DNA of 64,000 nt from Symbiodinium natans (Eukaryota > Sar > Dinophyceae > Suessiales > Symbiodiniaceae): the NCBI GenBank assembly GCA_905221605.1, contig CAJNDS010000115.1, positions 96,315 to 160,314 on the forward strand, read 5' to 3'. A program made the position numbers and the translations under genes. Positions 33,389-45,177 of this stretch are shown in pieces; positions within the stretch are counted from its first letter, which is position 1; every line of letters starts with the position of its first letter. The notes under the pieces are model-generated. The model worked only from the letters and a program-made list of their open reading frames with translations. It was not told the origin of the DNA and searched no databases.

Positions 33389-36300
33389 GATTTTGCTGAG
33401 ATGCGGATGCTTGGGGAAGGCGCTTTTGGCAAGGCCTCGGGCTTGCTTGATGTGATGTGCTCTTGAAAGCGGGCATCAGTCCAAATGGAGGTAAAGCCGG
33501 TCAACTTCTCGGAAACAACATCTAATGTCAACGTCGGCATCCATGAAGTTCATGAAGTGTCTGTGAGATTTCAAACTTGCCATCTTGTTTGACATGCAAA
33601 CGCGGTTCCACTCCCGTGAAAGAGAAAATGAAACCAGAACAGCCTTGATTGCGACGGGCTGCTCGATGCGTGCCTGCCTTCTCCGTGACGTCTTGCGGAA
33701 GCTGCCTGGCGAAGGTCGTACTGGTGCGCCACAAAGAAACAGGTGAGCTTTATGTGCCGGCCTCAGAGCTCCAGTCGGTCCTGTGGGTCTTGTGAGTCTT
33801 GTGAGTCTTGTGAGTCTTGTGAGACAAGTGTGTGCTCAATGCACTTCAGAATGCATCGGCTGCTGCCTTCAAGTCCCCGCCGCGCACACGTCCGCTTCAA
33901 GCTGGCCGCGCTTCAAAAATTGGCCACGCGCGACTCAAGCACAAATCCTATTTCCCAGCACATTCCAGCAACGGCGGTTTAAGCACTGGCAACTCAGGCA
34001 TGCGCGATTCGAGCAAAAGTCCCAACTCAAACGCTGGCGATTCAAGCACCGGCGATTCTGTACGCCCCAACCCCCCAGGTGATTTTCGACTTGGGCTATG
34101 GTTTTCAGGCTCAGGGTGTTTATGGCTTCTGGCTTATATAATACGGGTTTAGGGTTGAGGGAATGTTGCGGGCTTTTCGGAATTATGGCTTTTCGGGCTT
34201 GAGGTAAAGAGTATAGGTAAGGAAGTCCTTAGGGGTTTTGTGTACGGGTTAGGCTCTTCAGGCCTGAGGCTGTTCTGTCGCACGCCCTGCTCCCTCGCCC
34301 CAAAACCCTGAAAATTCTAAGCCTTGAAAGCTCTGAGCATAAAACCCTAAAAGCCAAGAACCCTTACATCTCCTAACCCTCAACAACAAGCAAACCCTAA
34401 GCCCTAAATTCCTAAACCCTAAAACCTCTAAACCCTGAAGGCCCTCTAAATCTCCTAAACCCTCAGCCCTAAGAACATTGAAGCCTAAAAGCAACCCCAA
34501 ACCCGAAACCCTAAACCCTAAATCCTTAACGAAACCCTCAAGCCCAAACACTAAAACGCGCTAAGCCTTCAACCCTAACAAACCTAAACCCTGAACCCGA
34601 ACCCTGAACCCTAAAGCCCCAAACCCTGAAACCCCTAAACCCTACACCCTTCACTCTAACCCCATAGCCTAAAAACCCTAAAGCAACCCTAAACCCTGAA
34701 GCCCTAACCTGAAAACCTCAACGCTACACCCGAAACCCTGAACCCCAAACCCTAAACCGCCTGAACCCCAGGCCCTGAACCCTAAACCTGAAACCCTAAA
34801 CCCGAAATCTGTATCGCCAACCCTTAACCCCAAACCCAAAAAAATCCTCCAGCAGTGGGTCCAGTGTGCGCCCTTCCCTTGAAAAATGGATGCCGGGAAG
34901 GCCAATAATTTGCGCACTGGACCAAGAAGTGGATGCGCACTGGGCCCACTACCTTGAGGATTTTCGGCATTTCGGCTTTTTCGGCCTAGGGCTTTCAGGG
35001 TAGCGTTTTAGTGTTTAGGTGTGCCAGGTCTTTGGATTTCGGGCTTAAGTGGTTGGTTGGTTGGTGTGTGGGTGTGTGTGTGTGTGTGAGAGAGTGGGAA
35101 TCTTACGCGCTAATGCGCGAATCGGTCGCCACGCGAATCCACCGCGTCAGTGCGCGATTTTCCTGCGCGTGAATCCGATCGGCGGAGTGCGTGAATCCGC
35201 GGTGCGCGAATCTGTCAGCGCCGCACGAATCCGGTCTTTCCACGTCTTTCTAGTGCGCCAATCGGTTCTTCGAGCGCACGAATCTTGGCAACTTCAAATG
35301 TGTAATTAGCTACCTTTGCCGAGCAGCTGCTGACTGTGAATTTTTGCATCCACAGGCCATGAAGACCATGGACAAAGCAAAGTTCAAAGCACAGAAGATC
35401 ACAAGCAAAGCTCAGAGCGAGCAGTTCATCTTGAGCCTCGGTAGCACTTCCGCGGGCAATAATACATGCGTCTGCAGACGATCCTATGCGAACTGTGAAG
35501 ATGTCTCCTGCAAGGAGAACAACAAGGCGAGGTCTGGAGACTTCCAAGAGATATCAAGGTCGATTCTCATCTCTTTTACCTGAGCCTAGCGATAGGCACC
35601 CTTTCATCGTGCAGTTGCACTTCGCTTTCCAGTGCTCATACTTTTGGGCTCCGGCCTCAGAGCTCCCGAAGATTTTTCCTTGGAGCCTCGGAGCGCAAAT
35701 GATTCGAGCCCGAGGCACTGGTCATGGACTTCTGTCCGAATGGAGACCTCCAGGGCTGCCTCGGGAAGTACGGCTTGCCTGGGCTCTGCTTGCAGGTTCC
35801 CGCATGATTTCGTGTTTTCCCACGTGGTGCGGAGCAGTGTTCACTCCAAGCAGAGATCTTCAGCTCTTCAAGACCAACAATTGAACAGCTAAAGCAACTA
35901 AAGCTTGTAATTAGCCATCGCAAACCTACATGCCGACAGTACCGAGCAAGTTCCTCGCGAGGATGCAGCGCGCTTTGCCGGAGAAGTGCTGCTGGCGTCC
36001 CTTCGATCGCACCATGTGGACCGCGAGACAATCCGAGATGAGGAACCAGACGCCAAATTTAGCTCCTAACACCGTGTCATGAGGCTTGAGCATCTCTAGT
36101 ATTCTCCATATCCAAGGCTGGAGCATCTTCATGGTATCCGTGTGATATTTCGAGACCTCAAACTCGAGAACGCCCGAGCCGTAGCACCAGAGACTGGAGT
36201 TGTGCCGTATCATGATGCAAACTTCGGTTCGGGTCTCCCTGCTTTCTCATGATTTCACCGGTGCCTTCTAGCCAGGTGGTCATCGACTCCAACTTCCGAG

Positions 36301-37280
36301 CCAAGGTCCGGCAGAGACGACCTTTCGAAGATTTTTTCTCCAAGCCCCGTGAGTATTCTGATTTGTCCCCTTCAGGTCACGGACTTCGGGTTAGCCAAGA
36401 AGCTCTACGCTGGGAGCCGGCCTCTCAGTTGTGGCGGACACCGACGATGAGAAGTCGCTTAGCGTCTCTTGCTTTGTGTGCACGTTCAGGCGATGCAAAC
36501 ACGATGTGAGCAACCTGGTAACCTGGTGTCACATGACACGAATGCACCTTCGCTGGAGCCGCGACAGTAGGATGTTGCCGAGGTGTGGATCCTATGGATA
36601 TGCGGCTCCAGAGATCATGCTGAACACTGGCAGGCTGATGTTGCCAGGTGCCTGACATCTATGAGCCGGTGTCTGCCCTGCCAGATACACATTCGCCGTG
36701 GATCTCTATTCCTATGGGGTGATGTTGTACATGCTCGTGAGCGGCGGTGAGACTTCGCAGCGCAGTCCCATGACGGGAGCTCAGGGCGATGCTTTGTATG
36801 TTAAACTGGGTATAACTGGGTCAACCTGCCGAGTAGATTGCGTATATTGCGTATATTGCGTGCTTGAGGCAGAAAACTCGGCTGCCTCCAAAGACTCATG
36901 GGCAGCTGAACCTTGGATGAAGTGTGCATCGGGTCCTTGCAGCCCTTGCTGCCCTTGGCATACTTTTGCTTACTTTGCCTCCTTCCCTGCTCGAGGAAGA
37001 AGAAGCTCAGGGATGCGGAGAAGGATGCTGACGTGCTGACTTGCTGACTTTGGATGGGAACACTTGGGGACTTCGCGATTCAGTCTTTCAAACATCTTCA
37101 AACTCTTCACATACGCAACAGCATCTGCAGTGTGCCAGGACATGGCAGTGGTGTGGGCCAGGTGTGCCTCCTTGCGTGCTCCGAGTGATCCGAAATGCCA
37201 ATTGGCATGAATTCGCGATGTGAGAGGCCAGCATCCGCTGTGTTGCCGCTGCTGAAGACGCTGACCTCAGAGGCAAGCGC
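33389..37280 (+). CDS. Second protein kinase, AGC-like, at least eleven exons
   Basis: Ser/Thr kinase; substrate unknown. Exons by motif: 33389-33433 (MRMLGEGAFGK, glycine loop); 33715-33753 (VVLVRHKETGELY); 35356-about 35440 (AMKTMDKAKF, catalytic Lys; SEQFIL, likely helix C); 35590-35631 (RHPFIVQLHFAFQ); about 35715-35790 (LVMDFCPNGDLQGCL, hinge); about 35940-36000 (PREDAARFAGEVLLA); 36117-36171 (LEHLHGIRVIFRDLKLEN, catalytic loop); 36276-36305 (VVIDSNFRAK); 36376-about 36429 (VTDFGLAKK); 36583-36632 (CGSYGYAAPEIML, activation segment); 36685-36746 (FAVDLYSYGVMLYMLVSGG). A late exon near 37222-37270 (ERPASAVLPLLKTL) may supply the subdomain XI Arg. The catalytic His is Phe (FRD), comparable to the YRD of AGC kinases. 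Key Lys and Asp residues are intact, so it is probably active. Introns are longer than in the PKA gene, and one holds a 560-base telomere-like tract and a fold-back element. Confidence 0.87.
33787..33825 (+). repeat. 9-bp tandem repeat in a kinase intron
   Basis: TCTTGTGAG repeated about four times, immediately after the exon ending at 33753. Short, intronic. Confidence 0.8.
34285..34840 (+). repeat. Degenerate CCCTAAA tract in a kinase intron
   Basis: About 550 bases of imperfect CCCTAAA/CCCGAAA/CCCTGAA units. It lies between the VVLVRHKETGELY exon and the AMKTMDK exon of the second kinase. Weakly related TTTCGGGCTT-type sequence in the opposite sense is seen at 34100-34250 and 34960-35045, so the tract sits inside a larger near-palindromic arrangement. 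Confidence 0.8.
34841..34964. repeat. 124-bp fold-back element at the edge of the telomere-like tract
   Basis: The outer arms start AAAATCCTC (34841-34849) and end GAGGATTTT (34956-34964), each followed inward by AGTGGG-x-CCAGTG and its complement, giving roughly 30-bp imperfect terminal inverted repeats. An inner pair (GTCCAGTGTGCGC at 34859-34871 and TGCGCACTGGAC at about 34911-34922) adds a second fold. Shape and size resemble a MITE; a target-site duplication is not obvious. Confidence 0.6.
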
Positions 37281-37310
37281 TTCTTTAGCGCTTTTTTGGG
37301 GCCCCAGGCT

Positions 37311-37362
37311 TGATTACTACATATTACTACATATCACTACATACTCCTACATATTACTACTA
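37311..37362 (+). repeat. TACTACATAT-type tandem repeat
   Basis: About five imperfect 10-11 bp units of ATTACTACAT. AT-rich compared with its surroundings. Confidence 0.8.
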
Positions 37363-39750
37363 GGCCAGTGCATGATATGGCTAATCGGCTGCAGTTCCTG
37401 AGCATTCCACGGCTCAGGGTGCACATGTTCCTGAATCATTCGTGGCGCATGGTGCAATTACGAGAGTTGCTGTCAGAATCCCATGGAGCGTACCAACTCG
37501 ACGGCACTGAAGTCCAATGCCTTCTTCGCTTCTTGGCAGGGTGAAACGGTTGCAGCTCTTGTTAAAGCGCCGCAGAGTTCACAGTAGTTCATGGTAGTTC
37601 ACGTAGTCGCATAGTCCACATTCACATTCGCAGCCGAGGCTAAGCACCTACCGGGGCCAGCTCGTGCCCCAGGAAACGTTGCTAGCATTGCTAGCCAAGC
37701 TCCAGTTCTCCTCTGTGATACTAGGATGCCGCCTTGTGACCCGCATGAGGTGGAGGCCCTAATGGACGAGAGGAAGTATCCTCCTCCACAGACTGCACCT
37801 CAGCAATCGGCAACACACACCGACATGACATGCTGACGTCAATGGCCGAGGCAGTAGACTTGGCTCTACGAGGATGAGCTGCTAGATTTAGTGTGAAGCT
37901 TGCTGGATCCTAGGCTTCCGCCTAGCAACAGCAATTGTGTCACTGCAGTCAACGGGCTGCCATCTGAGCGATAACGACTGCCGAACGCCGGAGGTGCCAA
38001 CTCTTCTTGTTGTATTGTCGTAGATGTGATTCTTGGAAGCGTTGGAAGCCCAGTCACGAGGTCTTCAGGGTTGAGTTGAGTGCCTTCCGGCTCGGCACAA
38101 AGCATGTCGGAACAAAAAGAACAGTGAAAGTGCTAGCGGTTGCAGTGGTGGTGTTGTGATATGGTTGGGTTGGCGCAACCGAAGCATGGCCTAAGGAGTC
38201 GAGTCTTCCAAGGTCGGTCTGCATAGGCTGATGTTCCACGTTTTGAGGCTTTCTGCGCCCACCTGTCGGCAGTCTTATGTGTCTTCTAGACGGCGGCGTT
38301 CTCATGCGTGCGCACTCCAGTGATCTGCAAGCTTCGGGATGTTCAACGAAAAACTCTCGCGGAATGCGGTGGCGGCGGCAAAATTCCGGGGCTTGCACTG
38401 GCTTGCACTGACAAAAAGCCAGAGCCGCGACGGTCGAACAGGTTTCATCACTATAAATTGGACGTGCTCATTGTCGGACAAGCCACGTCACGGGGCCGAT
38501 CGCCAATCGCTGGCACCTCTCAGTAGGGAGGTTCGTTGTGCTCTTGTTTGGTGCCCTAGCAGCGCCATGGCTCATTGGGGTTGTCGCCGCTCTTCACGTG
38601 GCAATTTGGGCGGAGGCTGTGTGGACCGGGCTGCAGCAGTGGCTGGCGGTGTGCTAGCACTGATGTGGCTGGCAGCTTGGTTTTGAGAACGGCCGCGGCA
38701 CGTCCAGATACGTCCAGTCCAGTGTACCGCCCACTGCTTCTCCGTTCAGGTGCGAGTCTGAGTTTGCTGCCCGATGTCAGTGGCGCTTCCCGCTCTTGGG
38801 GGAGACTCGCCCCGGCCGGGCTTGCGGCATGACGAGTGCAATGCAGACCTGCAAGAAGCTGATGCGTGCGGTCCAAACATGCAGGGCTTGCAACAGCTCA
38901 GGCGCCCTCTCGCGACAAGGGTTGGTATCAAAGCAAACCCGTTTGCGACGGTGGATGTACAAGAAGGGGGAGGGGTGCCGCGACCACAGTTGGTTGTGGT
39001 GTGCGAGGTCGGGGCCCAAACTTGCAGGGCTGAGGATTCGTGCCGGTCAGGGGCCAACGGTGCAGCGTCGGTGCCGGATTCTCTACCACGACATCCAAGC
39101 CTTTACTGTCACTGCGCCGCCCGATCAAGGATCTGAGTCACACGTGTGTCATCCGATTCACGCCAGCCGGCCCAACGCTCTGCCGGCATGACGTGTGTTT
39201 AATGTGTGGGAGCATTGTGTTCCTTTTGCATGAGCTGTCCTCTTGACGCCGTTGAACATGGTTTTGCCGACGCCTGAGCGCCATGCACGTTGCTTCCCGC
39301 GCGTTTGCAACGGCACGATTATGCAGCGTGGTGCCCACTACGCTTGCCTCTACCGCACAGGCGGACGAGCCGAGGGGCAGACTCCCAGCCGGCAACTGCA
39401 AGAGCTTCGGTTCCAAGGCGTTTACGGAAGCAGGTCAGAAAGCTGACTCAATCAAAAAATTTCGGTTTTTTCCGTTAGTTGACTTGCGAGTTGTCCATCA
39501 TGCCGTTGTGGAAACCGAGGCGTGTCGCACATTCTTCACATTAAAAGTCTCACGCTGTGCCAAACGGTGCGTTGGCTGCGACATGCCATCAGCGCCTGTA
39601 AAGCTATAGCAGGATGCATCTTAATCTTCCTAGGCGTTCGAACGGATTTGTTCGAGAGCAATGCGTCAGTAAGCGAAATGCCTGCGAATTCATTGGCCCC
39701 CCCAAGCAAATTCGCATTTTGCGGGCGACACGCGCCCCAGCCTCCGCTCA
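37363..39750. other. No assignable gene; beginning of the retroelement-rich zone
   Basis: Many overlapping ORFs on both strands with rising GC from about 38.3 kb. Composition at 38.5-39.5 kb resembles the retroelement remnants downstream, but I found no reverse transcriptase, RNase H or endonuclease motif here. Confidence 0.4.
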
Positions 39751-39754
39751 AATG

Positions 39755-40030
39755 CGGTTGGTTCCAGTCGCATTCTTCGACGACGTTTACCTCGCCGCAC
39801 CTGCTGCCCCCCAGGTTGCTCGAACATCTCCTCTACCAGCACACCTCGCTGTTTCTCAACACTGCGAAGTCCGTGAGGTTAGTAGACCGGATGCGTTCGT
39901 CGCATCCAGCCTCCTCCCGCGCCACCTTCTGCGTGCTACCAATGTCGACGGGACAGCGTCCGATTTCAGTGACGTCCTCGCTACCTACAGTTCGTCACCC
40001 CTTACGTCTTACGTGCGTGGATGTATTTGA
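39755..40030 (+). mobile_element. Reverse transcriptase fragment with FFDD motif, frameshifted
   Basis: VAFFDDVYLAA at about 39770-39800 matches the RT palm motif C (F/Y-x-D-D followed by I/V-Y) of dinoflagellate LINEs. The next stretch continues in a different frame (RLLEHLLYQHTSLFLNTAKS), matching the helix and G/N-K-T region that usually follow. The frame change marks it as a dead fragment. It differs from the 41.7-46.8 kb family enough to be a second lineage. Confidence 0.5.
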
Positions 40031-40252
40031 TTTTCATAGCTAGATGCAGGCTGCCCCAGTCAATTAGAAGTGGCCTACTGGCCACCACGCAAACGTGTGC
40101 AACTATAGGGGTTTCAAAACGGTCCGCCCACCACGAGCAGGAGCTGCCGTGGTGTGCTTCGCGAGTCCGGAGCCGTCGTGCCGGCCCGTGAAGTTGAGGT
40201 GCGGCGTGCAGACGGCACGCAGGCGCGTCTACACGTCACGTTCGCGTGGGCT

Positions 40253-40324
40253 GGCCGTGAGTGCTACGCAACCGCCACCATCCGGCATGGCCGTGAGTGC
40301 TACGCAACGGCCACCATCCGGCAC
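40253..40324 (+). repeat. 36-bp tandem duplication
   Basis: Two copies of a 36-bp unit beginning GGCCGTGAGTGCTACGCAAC, at 40253-40288 and 40289-40324, nearly identical. In one frame the unit encodes GRECYATATIRH. It lies in a short ORF with retroelement-like composition. Confidence 0.85.
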
Positions 40325-40440
40325 CCACGCACCCACAAGTATGTCCGGTCACACTGAATCTTGCAGAGGCCGGCAAGCGCTCGCGCTACTCCTTCTCGGT
40401 CGCGTTAACCCGGCGAGCCCTTCGCGGTTGTGACGTTCGG

Positions 40441-40610
40441 CAAGACGTTCGCATTGTCACCCACAAACGACAACCCTCCGCGTGTTCTTGGGGTGTCGCG
40501 ACGTTTGCATTTTCGCCCGCGAACGACAACCGTTTGCGTGTTCGCGGGGTGGCGCGACGCTGGCGCTGGGAGGCCATTTATGTTTTTTCTCCGTCTGTGG
40601 TGTGTCGCGA
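40441..40610 (+). repeat. Minisatellite of the GCGTGTT / GTCGCGACG type
   Basis: Two to three diverged units of about 60 bp, each with ACGACAACC, GCGTGTTC, a G run and TCGCGACG. Reverse complements of its words (GAACACGC, GGTTGTCGT) resemble words of the larger minisatellite at 49.1-49.4 kb, so the two may be one family in opposite orientation. Confidence 0.55.
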
Positions 40611-41689
40611 CGCTTAGGGCGTACTACTGGAAAGGCGCACACGCATGACGGAAGGCCCACCCGAATTCTTGCGCGAGCGTCCGTGCCACCAATCTGCGGA
40701 AGACATCCCCCCTGACAAGTGCGCGCACGCCCCCACCCGGTTTATCCGGTTTCGACAGAGCCACCATACGACATCATACGACCCAAACACAGGGCGTCTG
40801 CTACTGTTGCCGCCCCCTGCAGCGCACGACAAAAGTTGCGTGGTCAGGTCTTCGTCGAACAGGACGCGGATGTGCTCATAAAAGTGCAACCCGGATGCCC
40901 GCTGCTCCCCGTCTGGCGCGTTGGAGGCTGGTGAGCAATCGGTCGCTGCAGAGCAGGGCTGCTGCAAACTCGGGTCTATGGCTACCTATGCGACCTGGAG
41001 TGCCTGGAGCGTCGGAGGGTCCCGCGGCGGGGCGGTGAGGGGTTTGGCGGACGACAATTCGCCCAAACGTGCCAGCGCTGTCGCCCTTGCAACATGGCGC
41101 CGGAGGGCGGTTTCCGACCCAGTGGGTGTTTCAGCGTCCAGCCGCTGCAGCAGGAAGCAGTGAAGAGCTCACCAAGCCCTAAACCCGCAATTCCACACAG
41201 CCACCTGCTGCAAGCTTCACAGGCCAGCAGCTAAACCACCCCCTTGTACGGGTCAGGACTTGGAGCTTCGCGGAATCCTGTGGCCACAAAAACCGGAACC
41301 CAAACCCTCGCCCCGGTCCTCTGTCGGCCAAAAGCCAACACGCCAGGAACCGATGCCGCAGCCTCTTCGGACCACTCTACCGGAGTTGAACGAGACGAAC
41401 TTGGAGGAAGCCCGCCGGCACACACCTGGTTTTGTTTTGGTGTTTTGTGATCAATCGGGGTTTTGGGGATTTACGAGTTCTGCGTCGCGTCACATGATGT
41501 GCCCCGCCGCTTTGTCTTTAAAATCTAACAACCCCACTTGTCACCCTGGACCGGCTGGGGGACCGACCCCACCTGTCTCACCCCGCTCAGGGCGCCAGGC
41601 TGCGCCTCGTGCTGACAGCCCTATTGCGGCCGACTGGCTCGACTGCCCGCCGCCCACCGGCGTTGTTGCATCGCCGACCAACTCGTGGC

Positions 41690-42985
41690 TGTATGTTCCT
41701 TTACTGCATGCCATGTGCGCCGCGCCGCGTTGCCACTACCTGCTCCGTGCCTTGCCGCCCTGTGCCACGGCGGCTTTTGCCCGCCGTCATGACGAGGCGG
41801 TTCTCACTTGCTTGGGGGCGTTGCATGTTATCCAACGATGCACCGCCGGAGTTGGACGCCCTCGCCGTGGCGCGAGCGCAGTTGCCTTTGCACTTTGGTG
41901 GGCTCGGTTTGCGGTCCGCGGAAGCAACGCGCCCGGCGGCACATTGGGCCTCCTGGGCAGACACCCTCCCTACACTCCGCGAGCGACACCCCGGCATCGT
42001 TGAGGGGCTGCTGACGCAAGCTCGCACCCACCTACAGCAAGAAGGCTGTCTCCTGCCCTGCGTGGCCGCCGCCCTTGGCTCGGTGCCGAGTCTGCGGCGA
42101 GCTGGCTTTGACGCCCCGCCTTGGCGGCAGCTGGTCGAAACTTCCCGCCCTGACACGCCGGCGGTACGTAACTTCGGGGACCCTCTGCGGGCTGCCACGT
42201 CATGCTGGGATGAAGCGGCCAAGCTGGCCCTGGCGGCTCACGGGCCATCACTGCACTCCCCACCGCGCCTGAGCTCCGCATGCCATCCGATTGCATGCGA
42301 GTCGTGCTGAGTCGTGTTGTTGCGGCGCTTGAAACTCGCGCTACCGCACGCGTGGCGGGTGTTCTGGGACCGCGGGGCGCGCCTTTGGAACGAGCCGCCG
42401 CCCGTATGGGGCCCGTGTGGCGACAAATGTTCTGTTGCGTGACATGAACGTTGACGTGCCGCTGGCGGACTCGCGCCGCATAAAGGTCCTCGCCGATGGG
42501 CTGCCGCTGTGGCAAGGTGCCCAGGTGGCGGTCGACACGACCTTCGTGAGCCCTGTGTCGCGGGATGGGTCTGGGGGCCGATCGCGCCCCCCGGCAAAGC
42601 TGCAGCCGACGCGGGACGGCGCAAGCGCCAAACCACTTACCCTGACGAGCTACTGGCGTCCCGACGTTGCCGGCTGGCCGTCCTGGCAGTAGAGGTCGGC
42701 GGCCGTTTCTTCGCCGAGCTGGCGGACTTCCTCCGCCGCTTGGCGGCTTCGAAGGCCCGCGCAGCCCCTGCGAGGCTCCGGCAGACGGCGCGTCAGGCGG
42801 CATGCCACCGCTGGGCGGGAATGTTGGCTGTTGCCGCCCAGCGAGCCCTGGCTTGATCGTTGTTGGAGCTCCCCCTTGCGATGGCGGACGAGTGCGATGG
42901 CACTGAGCCGCCTCTGGCGGAAGTGTTGGCGGATGCCCGCCACGCCTTCCCGGTGACTGACGGCCGTCTTCCAGCCCGCCCATAA
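41690..42985 (+). mobile_element. LINE copy 1: 5'-truncated, frameshifted C-terminal half
   Basis: The sequence follows the post-RT part of a GC-rich dinoflagellate LINE. Blocks in order: PRCHYLLRALPP and AAFARRHDEAVLTCLGAL (about 41735-41825); LPLHFGGLGLRSAEA and HWASWADTLP in the next frame (from 41883); GAPLERAAARM (about 42395); VATNVLLRDMNVDVPLADS then RRIKVLADGLPLW and QVAVDTTF (42415-42550); TTYPDELLASRRCRLAVLA and EVGGRF (about 42630-42715); LAVAAQRALA (42825-42855); and a terminal LLELPLAMADE to LPARP block (about 42860-42985). At least four frame changes and no RT domain: a pseudogene. The last blocks look like a restriction-enzyme-like endonuclease (R-x(n)-D-x-T with a downstream Lys/Arg-rich TYPEL motif), as in R2-type LINEs. 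Confidence 0.82.
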
Positions 42986-43029
42986 GGCAGCGGCGGCGCA
43001 GCGGGGCACATAGCGAACTGCTTGCGGAA

Positions 43030-44205
43030 AAGAGCCGAGAAAAAAAGAGCAGTTCCTACACTTGGTATGACGATGCCGGGTCCAGCAAGGCGAAGGCGGC
43101 GAGCAAGGCGACCCTCTGATGCCAGCGCCGTACGCCCTCGCGCAGCACCCCTGCGCTCGCCGAGCCCCAGGGCCGGTGAGGTCGTTTTCGCCTTCCTTGA
43201 CGACATCTACGTCGTCGCTGAACCTGAGCGTGTTCGGCCTTTGCTGGATGCACTGTCCGCCGCCCTGTGGGAACATGCGCGGGTCAGATTGCATGCGGGC
43301 AAGACCCGCATATGGAATGCGGCCGGTGAAGAGCTTCCATAGCCGACCTGGCCGCCGCTGGCTCCTCGGACCCAGCGTGGGTCGGCGACTGGTCGCTCCC
43401 ACCCGACCAGCAAGGCCTCACCGTGCGGGGCGCGCCATTGGGTCGTGACGCGTACGTCCATGCCCAGCTACGCCCGCAGCCCGCAGTTGTCCGCTTGCAG
43501 CGCCACGGGCCAACCACCTTCTCCGGATCCTCCCCCCTCACCAGACCGAGGCGTATGCGCGGGACCACGACTCGGCAGTTGCCGAGTGCGCCTGACCCGC
43601 CTGTTGCAGCTGGAGGCCGCGCCCCTGCTTGACCCCAGCCTGCGCACGGCGCAGCTGGCCTTGCGGTTTGGGGGGCTTGGTCTGCGCTCCGCCGTTGCTG
43701 CCCGCCAAGCTGCCCATTGGGCCTCCTGGTGTGACACGCTGCCTGTTATCCACGCCCGAGCACCGGTAGCTGCAGACCGGCTGCTACGCGATGCCCTTCG
43801 CGCCACCGGCTACGACGCGCCGCCGTAGGCCTCCCTCCTTGACGCCTCAGATGCGCCGCCAGCGCGGGCTGCGCTTTCGAGCCAGGTGATGCTTACGGGG
43901 ATGGCAGCGCCAAGCGCCGGAGCGTGCGAAACGCATTTTTAAACGACGAATCCCAGCGTCTACTGCAGTGCCCGCGCCGGGTCCCAGCCACATTGCATGG
44001 TACAGCCGCCCAGGGATGGGCACGTCGCTGGTGGGGGGCATTGGTCGTTGCACTGTCGTTGCCGTCCAGCGAGCGGCGCTGCCCTTGGCGTCTGGACGAT
44101 CCCGCTGCTGCCTGCAGCCGACAGCGGTGCCGCTAGCTGAGGTCCTCCAGTACGCGGCAGACATGTCGCCCAGCAGGCTGCCGCTGCGTCGAGGCCCTGA
44201 GGCCT
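43030..44205 (+). mobile_element. LINE copy 2: reverse transcriptase palm plus internally deleted 3' part
   Basis: RT motif B is visible as QQGEGGEQGDPLMPAPYALA (about 43082-43145) and motif C as VFAFLDDIYVV (about 43185-43217), followed by VRLHAGKTRIWN. The copy then continues with GLTVRGAPLG (43410-43445), LRFGGLGLRSAVAA and HWASWCDTLP (about 43663-43745), and SVRNAFLNDESQRLL near 43913. It then jumps to the element's last block (PLAEVLQYAADMSPSRLPLR, about 44133-44195), so the CCHC and endonuclease regions are deleted. Several frame changes. The FLDD variant of the catalytic YxDD box is usual in this family. Confidence 0.83.
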
Positions 44206-44249
44206 AGGTGCCAGGGTTTGCCGGGGACTTGGACTTCTGGAAAACAGGC

Positions 44250-44997
44250 GCGAGAGAAAAAAAAAAAAACCCTCACCCTTGCGTCCCGTGCGCTGCTGCT
44301 GTCGCAGGCTGGGCCACACTCTGCACGAGCGATCGCCGTCGCGGCTGTGTCCATTCCGAATGCGCAGTTCCGCATTCTGCTCCTGCGGCGCCGGCGCCTG
44401 CCCCTGCCAGTCGCCCCCCGCACGTGCAGCTGTCGTGGCAGGCTCGACGCTTTCGGGGACCACCGTGCCTCGTGCGCTACCAGCGGCGTGCTCGCCGCGC
44501 GCGCAGGGCCACTTGAGCGCGCCGTTGCGCGGGTTTGCCGCGAGGCTGTTGCGCGTGTCGCTCGCAACGTCCGCGTCGCCGAAATGCCGGAGCCAGCAAT
44601 TGCCTCGGGTCCTTTCCCGTCAAGGATGTTACAGGGGTAGAAACGTGGGGCCAAGGGCCGTCTGAGAAGAGCTACTTCGGACTAAAGTGTCGCAGGTCGC
44701 TTATCTCCCTAGGCCTGACCTTTTTATGATGCTGATGCGAACATCGACGTGCCCGTCGCAGACGACAGGCGCCTGGGCCTACCTGGCCCGCTACCGAGCC
44801 GCCACCATCCCAGCGCACCTCCGACAGCGGCGCGATAGGCGGCGCTCCTGGCCGTTGCGGCCCAGCGCGCGTTCGCATCTTCCTTGATCGAGCTGCCCCT
44901 TGCGGGTGAGAGCAACGGCGATGATCCCTTCCTGAGCTGCACGAGGTCCTGGCCGATGGCCGCTGGGATCGCCCCCCGCCCGCCAGCCGCGATCCAA
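44250..44997 (+). mobile_element. LINE copy 3: CCHC knuckle and partial endonuclease
   Basis: Begins abruptly with an A-run (44258-44270), then ALLLSQAGPHSARAIAV, FRILLLRRRRLPLPVAP, a zinc knuckle CSCRGRLDAFGDHRASC (C-x-C-x9-H-x3-C), GPLERAVARVCREAVARVA, and a broken copy of the DVPVADDRRLG block (44735-44775). A deletion removes the endonuclease core. It ends with LIELPLAGESNGDD and ELHEVLADGRWDRPPPAS (about 44886-44993). Frameshifted. The junction with copy 2 at about 44205-44250 is head-to-tail. Confidence 0.82.
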
Positions 44998-45160
44998 ATT
45001 GTGGGTCCTTTCAACCCTCTGAAGAGCATTCCAGATGGAACCCATACAAAATGTCTCAAGGTCCTAGCTAGAAATTGTGGGTCCTTATTGGGAACTCTGA
45101 ATTATAGCAGAAACCTCAAAGACGTTGATGAAAAGTAAACCCTAAACCCTAAACCTGGCC
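44994..45160 (+). repeat. Direct repeat after copy 3 and a short telomere-like run
   Basis: AAATTGTGGGTCCTT occurs at about 44995-45009 and again at 45071-45085. Two perfect CCCTAAA units follow at about 45138-45151. The direct repeat lies just outside the 3' end of copy 3 and could be a remnant of a duplicated 3' flank. Confidence 0.6.
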
Positions 45161-45177
45161 CACCCTGAAATGCCACC

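Noticed and set aside
41970-42983. 337-codon ORF on the - strand
   Set aside because: It is antisense to the LINE copy, whose conserved protein blocks read on the + strand; GC-rich DNA leaves the complement open.
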